Assembly: GCA_942493125.1 (NCBI GenBank)
Contig: OW818667.1
Coordinates: 3,348,001 to 3,412,000, forward strand
Reading direction: 5' to 3'
Length of the DNA: 64,000 nt
Source of the DNA: Fusibacter_C sp942493125
GTDB taxonomy: Bacteria > Bacillota > Clostridia > Peptostreptococcales > Acidaminobacteraceae
A program made the translations under genes and the position numbers. Each line of letters starts with the position of its first letter. The stretch's first letter is position 1. Positions 16,838-25,605 of this stretch are shown here, piece by piece. The notes under the pieces were generated by a model that was given only the letters and a program-made list of their open reading frames with translations, did not search any database and had not been told where the DNA came from.

Positions 16838-17284
16838 ATGGAACCTTTTTTGAATGAGTTTATCGCGAATAAAATTTTTTTGGCTGCTGCAATTTCTTGG
16901 TTAGTCGCACAGTCGTTTAAAGTATTGCTTACATTTTTAGTTGAAAAAGAAATTAGAATAGAACGGATGCATGGATCTGGCGGCATGCCGAGTGCCCACA
17001 CCGCAACGATCGTATCCGCATCAACAGCGATTGGCATCGTGGAAGGCTGGTCGTCCTCGATCTATGCACTATCACTCATCATGGCTTTTATCGTCATGTA
17101 TGATGCATCAGGCGTAAGACGCTCAGTTGGAAAACAGGCTAAATGGCTCAATGACATCATCTTTGATTTCTATAAACACAAGCACGTTGAAGAAGAAAAA
17201 CTAAAAGAACTTATTGGGCATAAACCCACAGAAGTGGTGGTAGGCGCCATTCTTGGCATAGTCATAGCCAACTTGGTCGTATGA
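16838..17284 (+). CDS. Divergent PAP2 family membrane protein (YuiD-like)
   Basis: 148 residues of a membrane family distantly related to acid phosphatase/vanadium haloperoxidases. Three to four hydrophobic segments are visible (about 12-33, 67-90 and 130-147). The motif HGSGGMPSAHTATIVSA retains the PSAH of PAP2 enzymes and SGVRRSVGKQA is the second family block. Substrate is unknown; the location between ispA and dxs hints at prenyl-phosphate or lipid-phosphate chemistry, but that is inference. Confidence 0.85.
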   Translation: MEPFLNEFIANKIFLAAAISWLVAQSFKVLLTFLVEKEIRIERMHGSGGMPSAHTATIVSASTAIGIVEGWSSSIYALSLIMAFIVMYDASGVRRSVGKQAKWLNDIIFDFYKHKHVEEEKLKELIGHKPTEVVVGAILGIVIANLVV

Positions 17285-17327
17285 GAAAAACCACTTATAG
17301 CTTTCTTAACGAAAGAAAGGAATATTT

Positions 17328-19181
17328 ATGTATAGATTTTTAAGTGAGGTAAGAGAACCGAAAGACATCAAGTGTTTAAATCACGAAGAATTGACGGTGC
17401 TTGCCTACGAAATTAGGACATTTTTAATAGAATCAATCTCAAAGACGGGTGGGCATCTCGCCTCTAATTTAGGTGTTGTCGAGCTGACCTTGGCACTGCA
17501 TACCGTCTTTAATAGCCCTACGGATAAATTCATCTGGGACGTTGGCCACCAAGCTTATGTCCACAAGCTACTCACAGGAAGAATGGATGATTTCAAAACA
17601 TTACGCCAGTTTGAAGGTTTAAGCGGATTTCCGAAAAGACATGAATCCGAACACGATCAATTTGATACGGGCCATAGCAGCACGTCCATTTCGGCAGGTG
17701 TGGGCATGGCGATCGCCAGAGATATAAAAGGTGAATCACATGAAGTCATCAGCATCATCGGTGATGGCGCACTTACGGGCGGCATGGCTTTTGAAGCGCT
17801 CAATTACTTGGGTCATTTTAAAACAAACATGAAAGTCATCCTCAATGACAATGAAATGTCGATTTCACAAAATGTCGGCGGGGTTTCCATAGCACTGAGT
17901 GAACTTAGAACGAATCAAAAATACTACAAATTAAAAGATAAAACGAAAGATAGATTGCTTAAATTTCCTTCATTTGGCGAACCAATGATCGAGCTCATCA
18001 GCAAGATGAAAGATTCATTCAAATATTTTGTCGTCGACGGCGGTGTTTTCTTTGAGGAAATCGGTTTGACATACATCGGCCCTATTAACGGTCATGACCT
18101 CAAGAGTTTGACGAAGCATATGGAACTTATGAAACAAGTTGAAGGGCCAGTTGTGTTACACGTCATCACGCAAAAGGGAAAAGGCTATAAATACGCTGAG
18201 GCTGAGCCAAACAAATACCACGGCGTCGGAACGTTTGATCCGGAGCTACCTTTACCAAACAGTACAAAAGTTGATTATTCGAAAGTTTTTGGCGATTGTT
18301 TGACGAAATTGGCAAGAAACGATAAAAATATTGTCGCAATCAGCGCAGCGATGATCGAAGGAACGGGATTAAGCGTATTTGCAGGTGAACATCCGGATCG
18401 TATCTTCGATGTTGCCATCGCAGAACAACATGCGGTAACAATGGCTGCTGGTATGGCGGTACAAGGTCTTAAACCGTTTGTAGCCCTATATTCGACCTTT
18501 TTACAACGCGCATATGATCAAGTGGTGCATGATATCTGCATTCAAAAGCTTCCAGTAGTTTTATGTATCGATCGCGCTGGATTGGTGGGTAATGACGGGG
18601 AGACACATCATGGTGTCTTTGATTTATCCTATTTGACACATATACCAAATCTCATGATTTTATCGCCAAAGGATGCTACGGAGTTAGAATTTATGTTGAC
18701 TTTTGCAGCTGGTTACAACGAAGGACCAGTTGCCATAAGATATCCAAGAGGCAATGCGGAACGACTCGACATAGGGAAGCCATTGTCTCTTGAACCTGAA
18801 GTGCTAAGAACAGGTAGCAAAACTCTTTTGATTGCTACTGGAAAATTAGTGAAAACAGCGCTTGAGGCGGCTGACTTGATAAAAGATCATGCCATTGGCG
18901 TTATTAATCTTCGAAAAATAAAACCCCTAGATGAAGAGGTGCTGATGCAAATCATAGAGTCGTATGATACCATCGTCACTTTGGAAGACCATATGATCGC
19001 AGGCGGCATGGGAGAAGCAGTGACTCGGATGATGCATAAGCAAGGTGTCTTTAAGCGCATCAAGCATCTTGGGATAGACGACACTTTTGTTGAACAAGGT
19101 GACATGGATACATTGCTTAAATCACTTAATTTAGACGCGCAAGGTGTCGCAAAGACCCTTTTAGAGGTGCTAAATGGCTAA
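17328..19181 (+). CDS. dxs: 1-deoxy-D-xylulose-5-phosphate synthase
   Basis: 617 residues. Thiamine diphosphate enzyme joining pyruvate and glyceraldehyde 3-phosphate, first step of the MEP isoprenoid pathway. TPP-binding IIGDGALTGGMAFEALN, SISQNVGG, the transketolase pyrimidine-binding part with DVAIAEQHAVTMAAGMA and CIDRAGLVGNDGETHHG are clear. ispH of the same pathway lies at 37.7 kb and ispA just upstream. Ribosome site GAAAGG sits inside a small CTTTC/GAAAG inverted repeat (17301-17315), which could mask it. The 3' end overlaps tlyA by 8 bases. Confidence 0.97.
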   Translation: MYRFLSEVREPKDIKCLNHEELTVLAYEIRTFLIESISKTGGHLASNLGVVELTLALHTVFNSPTDKFIWDVGHQAYVHKLLTGRMDDFKTLRQFEGLSGFPKRHESEHDQFDTGHSSTSISAGVGMAIARDIKGESHEVISIIGDGALTGGMAFEALNYLGHFKTNMKVILNDNEMSISQNVGGVSIALSELRTNQKYYKLKDKTKDRLLKFPSFGEPMIELISKMKDSFKYFVVDGGVFFEEIGLTYIGPINGHDLKSLTKHMELMKQVEGPVVLHVITQKGKGYKYAEAEPNKYHGVGTFDPELPLPNSTKVDYSKVFGDCLTKLARNDKNIVAISAAMIEGTGLSVFAGEHPDRIFDVAIAEQHAVTMAAGMAVQGLKPFVALYSTFLQRAYDQVVHDICIQKLPVVLCIDRAGLVGNDGETHHGVFDLSYLTHIPNLMILSPKDATELEFMLTFAAGYNEGPVAIRYPRGNAERLDIGKPLSLEPEVLRTGSKTLLIATGKLVKTALEAADLIKDHAIGVINLRKIKPLDEEVLMQIIESYDTIVTLEDHMIAGGMGEAVTRMMHKQGVFKRIKHLGIDDTFVEQGDMDTLLKSLNLDAQGVAKTLLEVLNG

Positions 19182-19995
19182 AGAGAGAATAGATGTGTTA
19201 CTCGTCGAAAAGCAGCTCATAGAGACGAGAGAACGTGCACAGAAGACGATCATGGCCGGGCTTGTGTACGTCGACGGTGAAAGAGTGGATAAAGCTGGAA
19301 CGAAAGTCAATGTTGAATCCGAGATTGTCGTGAAAGGCAATCCAATTCCATATGTTAGCCGTGGCGGCTTAAAGCTCGAAAAAGCGATACAGACACTCGG
19401 CATTGATCTTACAGACAAATGCTGCATGGATATAGGTGCTTCTACGGGCGGCTTTACGGACTGCATGTTGCAAAATGGTGCAAGTAAAGTCTTTGCAGTG
19501 GATGTTGGCTATGGCCAATTGGATTGGAAGCTCAGAAACGATGCACGTGTCGTCAACATGGAACGTACGAATATAAGATATGTAACGGCTGAACAAATTG
19601 GGGAACCCCTTGATTTCCTCAGCATTGACGTTTCATTTATATCACTTAAACTCGTATTGCCGGTTGCGGTGAGTCTTTTAAAACAGGATGGGTCGATGGT
19701 TTTCTTGATAAAACCTCAGTTCGAAGCTGGACGAGAGCAAGTTAAAAAAAGTGGTGTGATCCGAGATGCGAAAGTACACCTTCAGGTGGTTGAGACAGTT
19801 CTCGAGTTTGCAAAAGGTTTTGGTCTTTTGATTGAGTATTTGACCTATTCACCAATCAAAGGGCCCAAAGGCAATATAGAATTTTTGGCATATGCCAAAA
19901 AACAGGATTTGGATGATGCTTTTAATCAGCCTTCCAAATTTGTAGATCCAGCAACTGTTGTGGGTGAAGCCCATGCGTCACTGGATACTGAGTAA
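19174..19995 (+). CDS. tlyA: TlyA family rRNA (cytidine-2'-O)-methyltransferase
   Basis: 273 residues: an N-terminal S4 RNA-binding domain (RIDVLLVEKQLIETRERAQ) and an FtsJ-like methyltransferase domain with MDIGASTGGFTDCML as SAM site and LSIDVSFISL. TlyA proteins 2'-O-methylate rRNA and are needed for capreomycin sensitivity in mycobacteria; Firmicutes homologues (YqxC) are less studied. In most Firmicutes an NAD kinase gene comes next before argR; here two chromate-transporter genes do. Confidence 0.93.
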   Translation: MAKERIDVLLVEKQLIETRERAQKTIMAGLVYVDGERVDKAGTKVNVESEIVVKGNPIPYVSRGGLKLEKAIQTLGIDLTDKCCMDIGASTGGFTDCMLQNGASKVFAVDVGYGQLDWKLRNDARVVNMERTNIRYVTAEQIGEPLDFLSIDVSFISLKLVLPVAVSLLKQDGSMVFLIKPQFEAGREQVKKSGVIRDAKVHLQVVETVLEFAKGFGLLIEYLTYSPIKGPKGNIEFLAYAKKQDLDDAFNQPSKFVDPATVVGEAHASLDTE

Positions 19996-20010
19996 CCAGG
20001 GGAGAATGAA

Positions 20011-20559
20011 ATGACTGTTTTTAAGAGACTTCTCCAGTTGTATATAGCCTTTTTTAAAGTTGGGCTATTGACAATTGGCGGAGGCTACGCGATGCTTCCG
20101 ATCATTGAACGGGAAATCGTGAAAGATTTAAAGCTGACGACGATGGACGAAGTTGCGGAAAGCTATACATTATCCCAAGCACTTCCAGGTGTCATCGCAT
20201 CGAATGCTGCAGCGCTCATAGGCTATAAGCTCTATAAAAAGAAGGGCGCTCTCGCATGTACGCTTGGCGTTATAACACCATCGATCATCATCATATTGAT
20301 TATTGCCATGATTTTCACAAGAATAGAGCATTTGGAAGCTGTTCAGAACGCATTTAAGGGCATAAGAATCGTCGTGTTGGCGCTACTTATCGACTCATTT
20401 ACACGACTTTTTAAAATGGCCATTTTTGATAAGAAAACTTTCATATTGGCTGGTCTCGCCTTTATCCTAGTTCTTTTTAGTCTTTTAAATCCAGTTCTCG
20501 TCATTATATCAGGAGGTATACTGGGAATAGTGATCTATAGAGAGCGGGTGAAACAATGA
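20011..20559 (+). CDS. Chromate transporter family protein, first half-size subunit
   Basis: 182 residues, about four to six hydrophobic segments. FKVGLLTIGGGYAMLPIIEREIV and YTLSQALPGVIASNAAALIGY are the CHR-domain motifs (given in part), with the GGGYA and Q-x-x-PG residues of ChrA. Short CHR proteins act in tandem pairs, and the second half-size gene overlaps by 4 bases. The real substrate is uncertain: members export chromate in some bacteria, but many genomes carry the pair without chromate exposure. Ribosome site AGGGGAG. Confidence 0.9.
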   Translation: MTVFKRLLQLYIAFFKVGLLTIGGGYAMLPIIEREIVKDLKLTTMDEVAESYTLSQALPGVIASNAAALIGYKLYKKKGALACTLGVITPSIIIILIIAMIFTRIEHLEAVQNAFKGIRIVVLALLIDSFTRLFKMAIFDKKTFILAGLAFILVLFSLLNPVLVIISGGILGIVIYRERVKQ

Positions 20560-21122
20560 CATTCATGAGTTTGTTAAACCTTTTATTTGAGTTTTTCAAA
20601 ATTGGCGCAGTAACATATGGCGGTGGACTTGCAATGATTCCATTGCTAAGAGACATTGCGATAAATAACCAATGGCTATCCGATTCTCAATTTGCAAATC
20701 TCATAGCCATATCCCAAACGACACCAGGTCCAATTGCCATAAATATGGCTGCTTTCATCGGATACCGAGAAGTTGGGGTTTTAGGAGCAATAGCGGCATG
20801 TCTTATTTTAATATCACCAGCCTTTGTAATGGCGATCGTCTTGTCGAATTTTCTGAGCAAACATCGTAAGAGCCCACTCATCACAGCGGCATTTGTCGGT
20901 CTTAAAGCCACTGTAATCGGTCTTATTGCAACAGCCATCATACAAGTGGCCCTGGTTTCATTATACTTGGATGATTCAGGTGAGCTAATAAGGTTCTGGA
21001 GGGGTATCGACCTTAAGGCTGTTATTATGTTGGTGGTATCATATCTCTTAATTCGTAAGACGCAAAAGCATCCTTTGTATTATATTGTTGGATTTGGCCT
21101 TATAAGTATTGTCATCTGGTAA
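20556..21122 (+). CDS. Chromate transporter family protein, second half-size subunit
   Basis: 188 residues, paralogous to its upstream partner. FFKIGAVTYGGGLAMIPLLRD and ISQTTPGPIAINMAAFIGY mirror the GGG and Q-x-x-PG motifs (quoted separately). Pairing of two half-size proteins with opposite membrane orientation is described for the short-chain CHR group; whether that holds here is inference. The ATG overlaps the preceding stop region by 4 bases. No sensor or chromate reductase gene is adjacent. Confidence 0.9.
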   Translation: MTFMSLLNLLFEFFKIGAVTYGGGLAMIPLLRDIAINNQWLSDSQFANLIAISQTTPGPIAINMAAFIGYREVGVLGAIAACLILISPAFVMAIVLSNFLSKHRKSPLITAAFVGLKATVIGLIATAIIQVALVSLYLDDSGELIRFWRGIDLKAVIMLVVSYLLIRKTQKHPLYYIVGFGLISIVIW

Positions 21123-21140
21123 AGAATCAGAAATAGAGCA

Positions 21141-21167
21141 TAGTAACTACAATTTCCATAGTTATTA
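21141..21167. promoter_or_regulatory. Inverted repeat ahead of argR promoter (possible operator)
   Basis: Arms TAGTAACTA (21141-21149) and TAGTTATTA (21159-21167) match at 8 of 9 positions with a 9-base spacer, ending 2 bases before the -35 hexamer of argR. It lacks a T tract. It could be an autoregulatory site, but it does not fit the usual ARG box well. Confidence 0.35.
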
Positions 21168-21168
21168 T

Positions 21169-21197
21169 TTTACACAAAATTAATAATGTTATATAAT
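21169..21197 (+). promoter_or_regulatory. Promoter for argR-recN
   Basis: TTTACA (21169-21174), 17-base spacer, TATAAT (21192-21197). A start near 21204 leaves only ~15 bases of leader and rules out the in-frame ATG at 21186, which lies inside the promoter. Confidence 0.75.
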
Positions 21198-21218
21198 AAT
21201 TCTATTGGGGGAATGATT

Positions 21219-21671
21219 ATGAAATACTCTAGGCATTCAAAAATATTCGAAATAATCGAAAACAAGGATATCGAAACGCAAGACGAGCTCGCCTCAGAAC
21301 TTAGAACGGCTGGCTTTCAAGTGACACAAGCGACTGTATCACGCGATATCAAAGAGATGCGACTCATTAAGGTTTTGACAAAAGATGGAAGGTATAAATA
21401 CGCTTCCATTAGAGAAAAGGAAGGCGTCGTCAATGATCGTTTTCTAAAAATATTTAGAAATTCAGTAACCTCTATGGATTTTGCAGGCAATATCATCGTC
21501 GTAAAGACGTTAGTGGGTTCTGCAAGTGCAGCAGCGGTTTCTATTGATGCGCTCAATTTGAAACACATCGTTGGAAGCATTGCTGGGGATGATACGATTT
21601 TTTTAGTCGTTAAGGAAGAACACATGGTACAAGACATCATTAGACAGTTTAAAGAACTTTTATCTAATTAA
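21219..21671 (+). CDS. argR: Arginine repressor ArgR
   Basis: 150 residues. N-terminal winged helix with RHSKIFEIIENKDIETQDEL and VTQATVSRDIKEMRLIKV, C-terminal hexamerisation/arginine-binding domain with IDALNLKHIVGSIAGDDTIF (shortened here) . Controls arginine synthesis and catabolism. I place the start at ATG 21219, 7 bases after GGGGGA; ATG 21213 is an alternative, and the ATG at 21186 lies within the promoter. argR-recN is the standard Firmicutes pair, where ArgR is often called AhrC. Confidence 0.93.
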   Translation: MKYSRHSKIFEIIENKDIETQDELASELRTAGFQVTQATVSRDIKEMRLIKVLTKDGRYKYASIREKEGVVNDRFLKIFRNSVTSMDFAGNIIVVKTLVGSASAAAVSIDALNLKHIVGSIAGDDTIFLVVKEEHMVQDIIRQFKELLSN

Positions 21672-21686
21672 ACCATCGGAGGTCCC

Positions 21687-23372
21687 ATGATTTTTGAGCT
21701 GAGCATTAAAGACTTTATTTTAATACGCGATGTTAAGATCGGGTTCGACCAAGGATTAAATATTCTCACTGGTGAAACAGGTGCAGGTAAATCCATGGTC
21801 CTCGGCGCAATTAATATGGTACTTGGCGGTCAAGCAAATAAGGACAGCATTAGACTAGGTGCTGAAAAAGCTTCCATTAGAGCGAGTTTTCTCAGTTCTG
21901 AATCAATCAATGCCCTTTTAAATGAACAAGATATTGCCACTGATGAAGACGTCTTGGTCATTTCAAGGGAGATCAACAGTAAAGGCAAGAGCTTTTCGAG
22001 AATCAACAGTCAAATTGTGACGTTAAATCAGCTTAAAAGCGTGACTGACCAACTGCTTAGCATACACGGACAAAATGAGCATCAAAATCTATTAGAGCGC
22101 GACCATCAGATGAACTTACTTGATGCATTTGGTGGAGAGGCGCTTCTTAGAATTAAGGATGATGTTCATACTTTTTATGCTGAGATGCAAGTTCTTGAAA
22201 GCGACATTGCCAAATTAAATAAAAAAAGCAGTGAACGCACGAAACAACTCGATTTTCTTAATTTTCAAATTCAGGAAATTGAACAAGCCAAACTGAAAGT
22301 CGATGAGGACATCGCGCTTGAAAAAGAATTTGAATATCTTTCTAATCTTGAACATATACAAGAATCGGTTACGCATGCCACAAATTGGCTTTCTGGTGAT
22401 TTTGGTGAAGGTGCTTTAGGGATGCTGTCTCAATTAGGGGGACAGTTCAAAAAGCTCGAGGGTTTCAATACGGATCTCGATGAATTATCCAGTCGTATGA
22501 AAGAGCTCTATTATTTAATGGACGACTTATCGAAGGATTTAGACCGTTTTAATGAAAAACTTGAAATGGATCCTGAAAAGTTTGCGCTGTTAGAAAGACG
22601 ACTTGATGAAATTAACAACTTGAAGTCAAAATACGGTAAGCATATTTCGGATATTTTAGACTATTTGTCAAAAATAAAAGAAGAGCAAAATGAATATGAG
22701 GCCATTGAGTCTTTGATTATAGAAAAAAATGAAGCGTTATCAAAAGCGAGACAAACGTATCAATCAAAAGCAGCAGAACTCACTAAACTTAGAAAAGAAG
22801 CGGCTATACATTTTGAAAAAGCACTTGAAACAGAGTTGCAGGCGCTGAATATGAAAGCGACGACTTTTAAAATTGAGATTGAAGCATCAAAAAATGCGCT
22901 TCAAACGGGTATGGATGAAGTTGATTTTGTCATCTCCACAAACATTGGACAGCCGTTCAGACCACTCAAGAAAGTCGTATCAGGTGGTGAGCTGTCCAGA
23001 ATCATGCTTGGTATCAAAATCGTACTCGGCAAACTTGATGAAGTGCCAACGCTCGTTTTTGATGAGGTGGATGCTGGTATCAGCGGCATCACAGCGAACA
23101 TCGTCGGCGAAAAGCTCGCAAAGCTCGCTCAAAACTGTCAGATATTATGTATCACCCATTTGCCACAAATTGCAGTCTATGCGGATCATCATTTTTCAAT
23201 TGAAAAGACAAGCGATGGCATATCCACAGAAACGTTCCTAAAGAAAATAGAGGGTAGTGACATTGAAGGTGAAATCAGTAGATTGGTTGGTGGCGTTACG
23301 GTTACCGAATCTACAATGAAGCACGCAAAAGAAATGCTCTTAAGCGCAGAAGTGAAAAAAAAGTCGTTTTGA
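21687..23372 (+). CDS. recN: DNA repair protein RecN
   Basis: 561 residues, SMC-like ATPase acting early in double-strand break repair. Walker A GETGAGKSM (about 29-37), long central coiled coils, an ABC signature SGGELSRIMLGIK and Walker B LVFDEVDAGISG. Ribosome site GGAGG 6-7 bases before the ATG. In spore formers spoIVB and spo0A normally follow recN; here a diguanylate cyclase gene follows after 9 bases. Confidence 0.96.
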   Translation: MIFELSIKDFILIRDVKIGFDQGLNILTGETGAGKSMVLGAINMVLGGQANKDSIRLGAEKASIRASFLSSESINALLNEQDIATDEDVLVISREINSKGKSFSRINSQIVTLNQLKSVTDQLLSIHGQNEHQNLLERDHQMNLLDAFGGEALLRIKDDVHTFYAEMQVLESDIAKLNKKSSERTKQLDFLNFQIQEIEQAKLKVDEDIALEKEFEYLSNLEHIQESVTHATNWLSGDFGEGALGMLSQLGGQFKKLEGFNTDLDELSSRMKELYYLMDDLSKDLDRFNEKLEMDPEKFALLERRLDEINNLKSKYGKHISDILDYLSKIKEEQNEYEAIESLIIEKNEALSKARQTYQSKAAELTKLRKEAAIHFEKALETELQALNMKATTFKIEIEASKNALQTGMDEVDFVISTNIGQPFRPLKKVVSGGELSRIMLGIKIVLGKLDEVPTLVFDEVDAGISGITANIVGEKLAKLAQNCQILCITHLPQIAVYADHHFSIEKTSDGISTETFLKKIEGSDIEGEISRLVGGVTVTESTMKHAKEMLLSAEVKKKSF

Positions 23373-23381
23373 GGAAGCATC

Positions 23382-24572
23382 ATGGACGGTTTGACTAGAT
23401 TCATATTTAGTTTTTTTAGTGCCCTGTTGACATTGTTTATATTTCACAAATTGATTCCAAAATTCAATAGACATTCAAAATTGAAGCACGGTGTCATAGT
23501 GCTTTATTTGAGTTTGTTTTTAACGTTTTATGATTATGCGAGTTTGACGCACACTTTGGTTTATTATGCTTCGCTCATCATGATCATCAAATTGTTTTAT
23601 CGCAACACGACTTTTGTGGCCTCGATGTCAGTACTCATCATCTATTTGATTACACTTTTGGGTTCTATGGTAGCATCAAATCTTGCGCTTTTACTCTTTG
23701 CGATAGTCGTTGATTATCGCGCAATTTTTGCATCGGGGAGTTTGCAAGCCAATATCGTTTTTTTTCTTTCTGTCTATAGTTTGCTTAAATTTTACCAAAT
23801 TATTGTCAGAGTTTTTAAGAAAGTGGCCGGCACAAATTTCAAATTTGACATCGTCATGATCTTTACAAATGGCTTTATGTTCACACTTGTATTTGCATAT
23901 CAAAAGCTCACTTTTTTTAACATGGTGGATTTTTCTGTCAGTGGCATCATCAACGCACCGAAATCGCTTAGCTTTGACGGCTATTTTTTGTTGACATATT
24001 GTTTCGTTACAACGATGTCTTTGATATTGTTCGTCTTAATCAATCGTTTATTTATTGTTGATAAAAATCTAGAACGGTATAAAATAAAAGCTGAGACTGA
24101 TGTAATGACGGGTGTTCTCAGTCGTGAAGCGGGATTGACGCATTTGAAGACTGAGATGTCACGTGCAATCGCATTTAAACACGATTTGACGATCGCCTAT
24201 ATTGATGTGAACGATTTGAAAGTCGTCAATGATCGATTTGGACATAAGGAAGGCGATAAACTGCTTAGAACTATCTCGGATATCGTACAGTCCAAATTGA
24301 GAGAATTTGACATAGTGGCAAGATTAGGGGGCGATGAGTTTTTAGTTGTGTTTGCGAGATGTAATAGGGGACAAGCTCAGCGCGTTTGGAGAAGAATTAC
24401 AGAAGAGTTTTTAAAGGTGAATGCAGAGGGGAACTTCGCCTACAAAATTAGTGCAAGTGCTGGCATTACGCAGTTTAATCCTTCGAAACATACGAGTTTG
24501 CTCAACTTTGTACATGAAGCGGACGAAGAAATGTACGGTCAGAAAAAGATAATTAAAGAAACTTTATTGTAA
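23382..24572 (+). CDS. Membrane-bound GGDEF diguanylate cyclase
   Basis: 396 residues. Residues 1-225 hold about six to seven hydrophobic segments, probably a membrane sensor of unknown ligand. A GGDEF domain follows (about 235-390) with the intact catalytic GGDEF at 316-320, so c-di-GMP synthesis is expected. An inhibitory I-site RxxD (R307-D310) is five residues upstream, consistent with product feedback. No EAL domain. Only 9 bases separate it from recN, an unusual partner. The HD-GYP protein at 46.7 kb is a candidate c-di-GMP phosphodiesterase. Confidence 0.92.
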   Translation: MDGLTRFIFSFFSALLTLFIFHKLIPKFNRHSKLKHGVIVLYLSLFLTFYDYASLTHTLVYYASLIMIIKLFYRNTTFVASMSVLIIYLITLLGSMVASNLALLLFAIVVDYRAIFASGSLQANIVFFLSVYSLLKFYQIIVRVFKKVAGTNFKFDIVMIFTNGFMFTLVFAYQKLTFFNMVDFSVSGIINAPKSLSFDGYFLLTYCFVTTMSLILFVLINRLFIVDKNLERYKIKAETDVMTGVLSREAGLTHLKTEMSRAIAFKHDLTIAYIDVNDLKVVNDRFGHKEGDKLLRTISDIVQSKLREFDIVARLGGDEFLVVFARCNRGQAQRVWRRITEEFLKVNAEGNFAYKISASAGITQFNPSKHTSLLNFVHEADEEMYGQKKIIKETLL

Positions 24573-24637
24573 GTTCTATACAAAAGATGGGGAAATAGCT
24601 TTTAAAATCATTGGTTTTAGATAAAATAGGGGTATAT

Positions 24638-25528
24638 ATGGAAAATATGAGTGGTTACATAAACGAATATGAAGTTTATTTGAAGGAACATAAGAAATTA
24701 TCTGAAAATACGCTCCAATCTTATAGAAGAGATTTGAAGTATTTCGGACTCTATCTCGATAGCATCTCACTTGCTAGTTTTATAGCAGTGTCACATGTGG
24801 ATTTGTTGACCTATATCATCCATTTAAAAAAGGAAGGGAAGGCAAATGCCACGATTTCGAGAAATATTGCTTCCATCCGTACTTTTTACTCGTTTTTGCA
24901 CCAAAAGGGTTATGTTGCTCTAAATCCTTCAACAGAACTTGAAGCGCCAAAGATGGACCGTAAATTACCGCATGTCTTGACGCTTAGTGAAGTTGAAAGG
25001 TTGTTGGCCAAGCCCGATTTAAGAACTGCGATAGGCAAAAGGGACAAAGCGATGATCGAGCTACTCTATGCCACTGGAATTCGCGTTACCGAGATCATTT
25101 CACTATCTTTGTCTGACGTCAACACGTCAATGGGTTACATCAAATGCAAAGGCAGCTCAAAGACCCGAGTGATTCCACTTGGTACGATGGCTTCCAAAGC
25201 GATTGATTTGTACCTTAAAGATGGCAGAGGGTATTTGATCAATGGTGATGAAGATGCATTATTTGTAAATTACTATGGAAAAAAACTCACGAGACAAGGG
25301 TTTTGGAAAGTCGTTAAAAGGTATTCTGATGAAGTGGGCATTCACAAGTCCATTACACCACATACACTGAGACATTCTTTCGCATTTCATTTAATTCAAA
25401 ATGGTGCAGATGTAAAAGCCGTTCAAGAAATGATGGGTCATTCGGATGTTGCGACGACTCAAATCTATCTTGAAATGTCGAATTCCAAGCTAAGAGATAT
25501 CTATGAAAAAACACATCCTAGAGCCTAA
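24638..25528 (+). CDS. xerD: Site-specific tyrosine recombinase XerD
   Basis: 296 residues. With XerC it resolves chromosome dimers at dif. The N-terminal core-binding domain has YLKEHKKLSENTLQSYRRDL and the catalytic domain the full set: Arg in ATGIRVTEI, Lys in KGSSKTRVIPL, HTLRH, MGHSD and the Tyr in TQIYLEM. I chose ATG 24638, 5 bases after AGGGG; a TTG nine codons upstream (24611) has no ribosome site, and ATG 24647 is a further option. xerD before deoB-punA matches Bacillus ripX-drm-pupG. It ends in a terminator that overlaps the stop codon. Confidence 0.95.
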   Translation: MENMSGYINEYEVYLKEHKKLSENTLQSYRRDLKYFGLYLDSISLASFIAVSHVDLLTYIIHLKKEGKANATISRNIASIRTFYSFLHQKGYVALNPSTELEAPKMDRKLPHVLTLSEVERLLAKPDLRTAIGKRDKAMIELLYATGIRVTEIISLSLSDVNTSMGYIKCKGSSKTRVIPLGTMASKAIDLYLKDGRGYLINGDEDALFVNYYGKKLTRQGFWKVVKRYSDEVGIHKSITPHTLRHSFAFHLIQNGADVKAVQEMMGHSDVATTQIYLEMSNSKLRDIYEKTHPRA

Positions 25529-25546
25529 TCAGGCTCTGTTTTTTTT
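25520..25546 (+). terminator. Intrinsic terminator after xerD
   Basis: Stem AGAGCCT (25520-25526) and AGGCTCT (25531-25537), loop AATC, followed by G and eight T. The left arm includes the last bases of the xerD stop codon. Confidence 0.88.
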
Positions 25547-25574
25547 GAATTATGCGATTTCATCAGCGTATATA
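25545..25574 (+). promoter_or_regulatory. Possible promoter for deoB-punA-pdp
   Basis: TTGAAT (25545-25550) and TATATA (25569-25574), 18-base spacer, directly after the xerD terminator. It sits 32 bases ahead of the deoB start codon. Confidence 0.45.
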
Positions 25575-25605
25575 AAAATGTATTTAAAGAAAAAAGGAGG
25601 TTCAT

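Noticed and set aside
19170..23101. Possible riboswitch or T-box leaders in the argR/recN region
   Set aside because: Leaders are too short (about 15 bases for argR) and no specifier or aptamer-like structure is visible.
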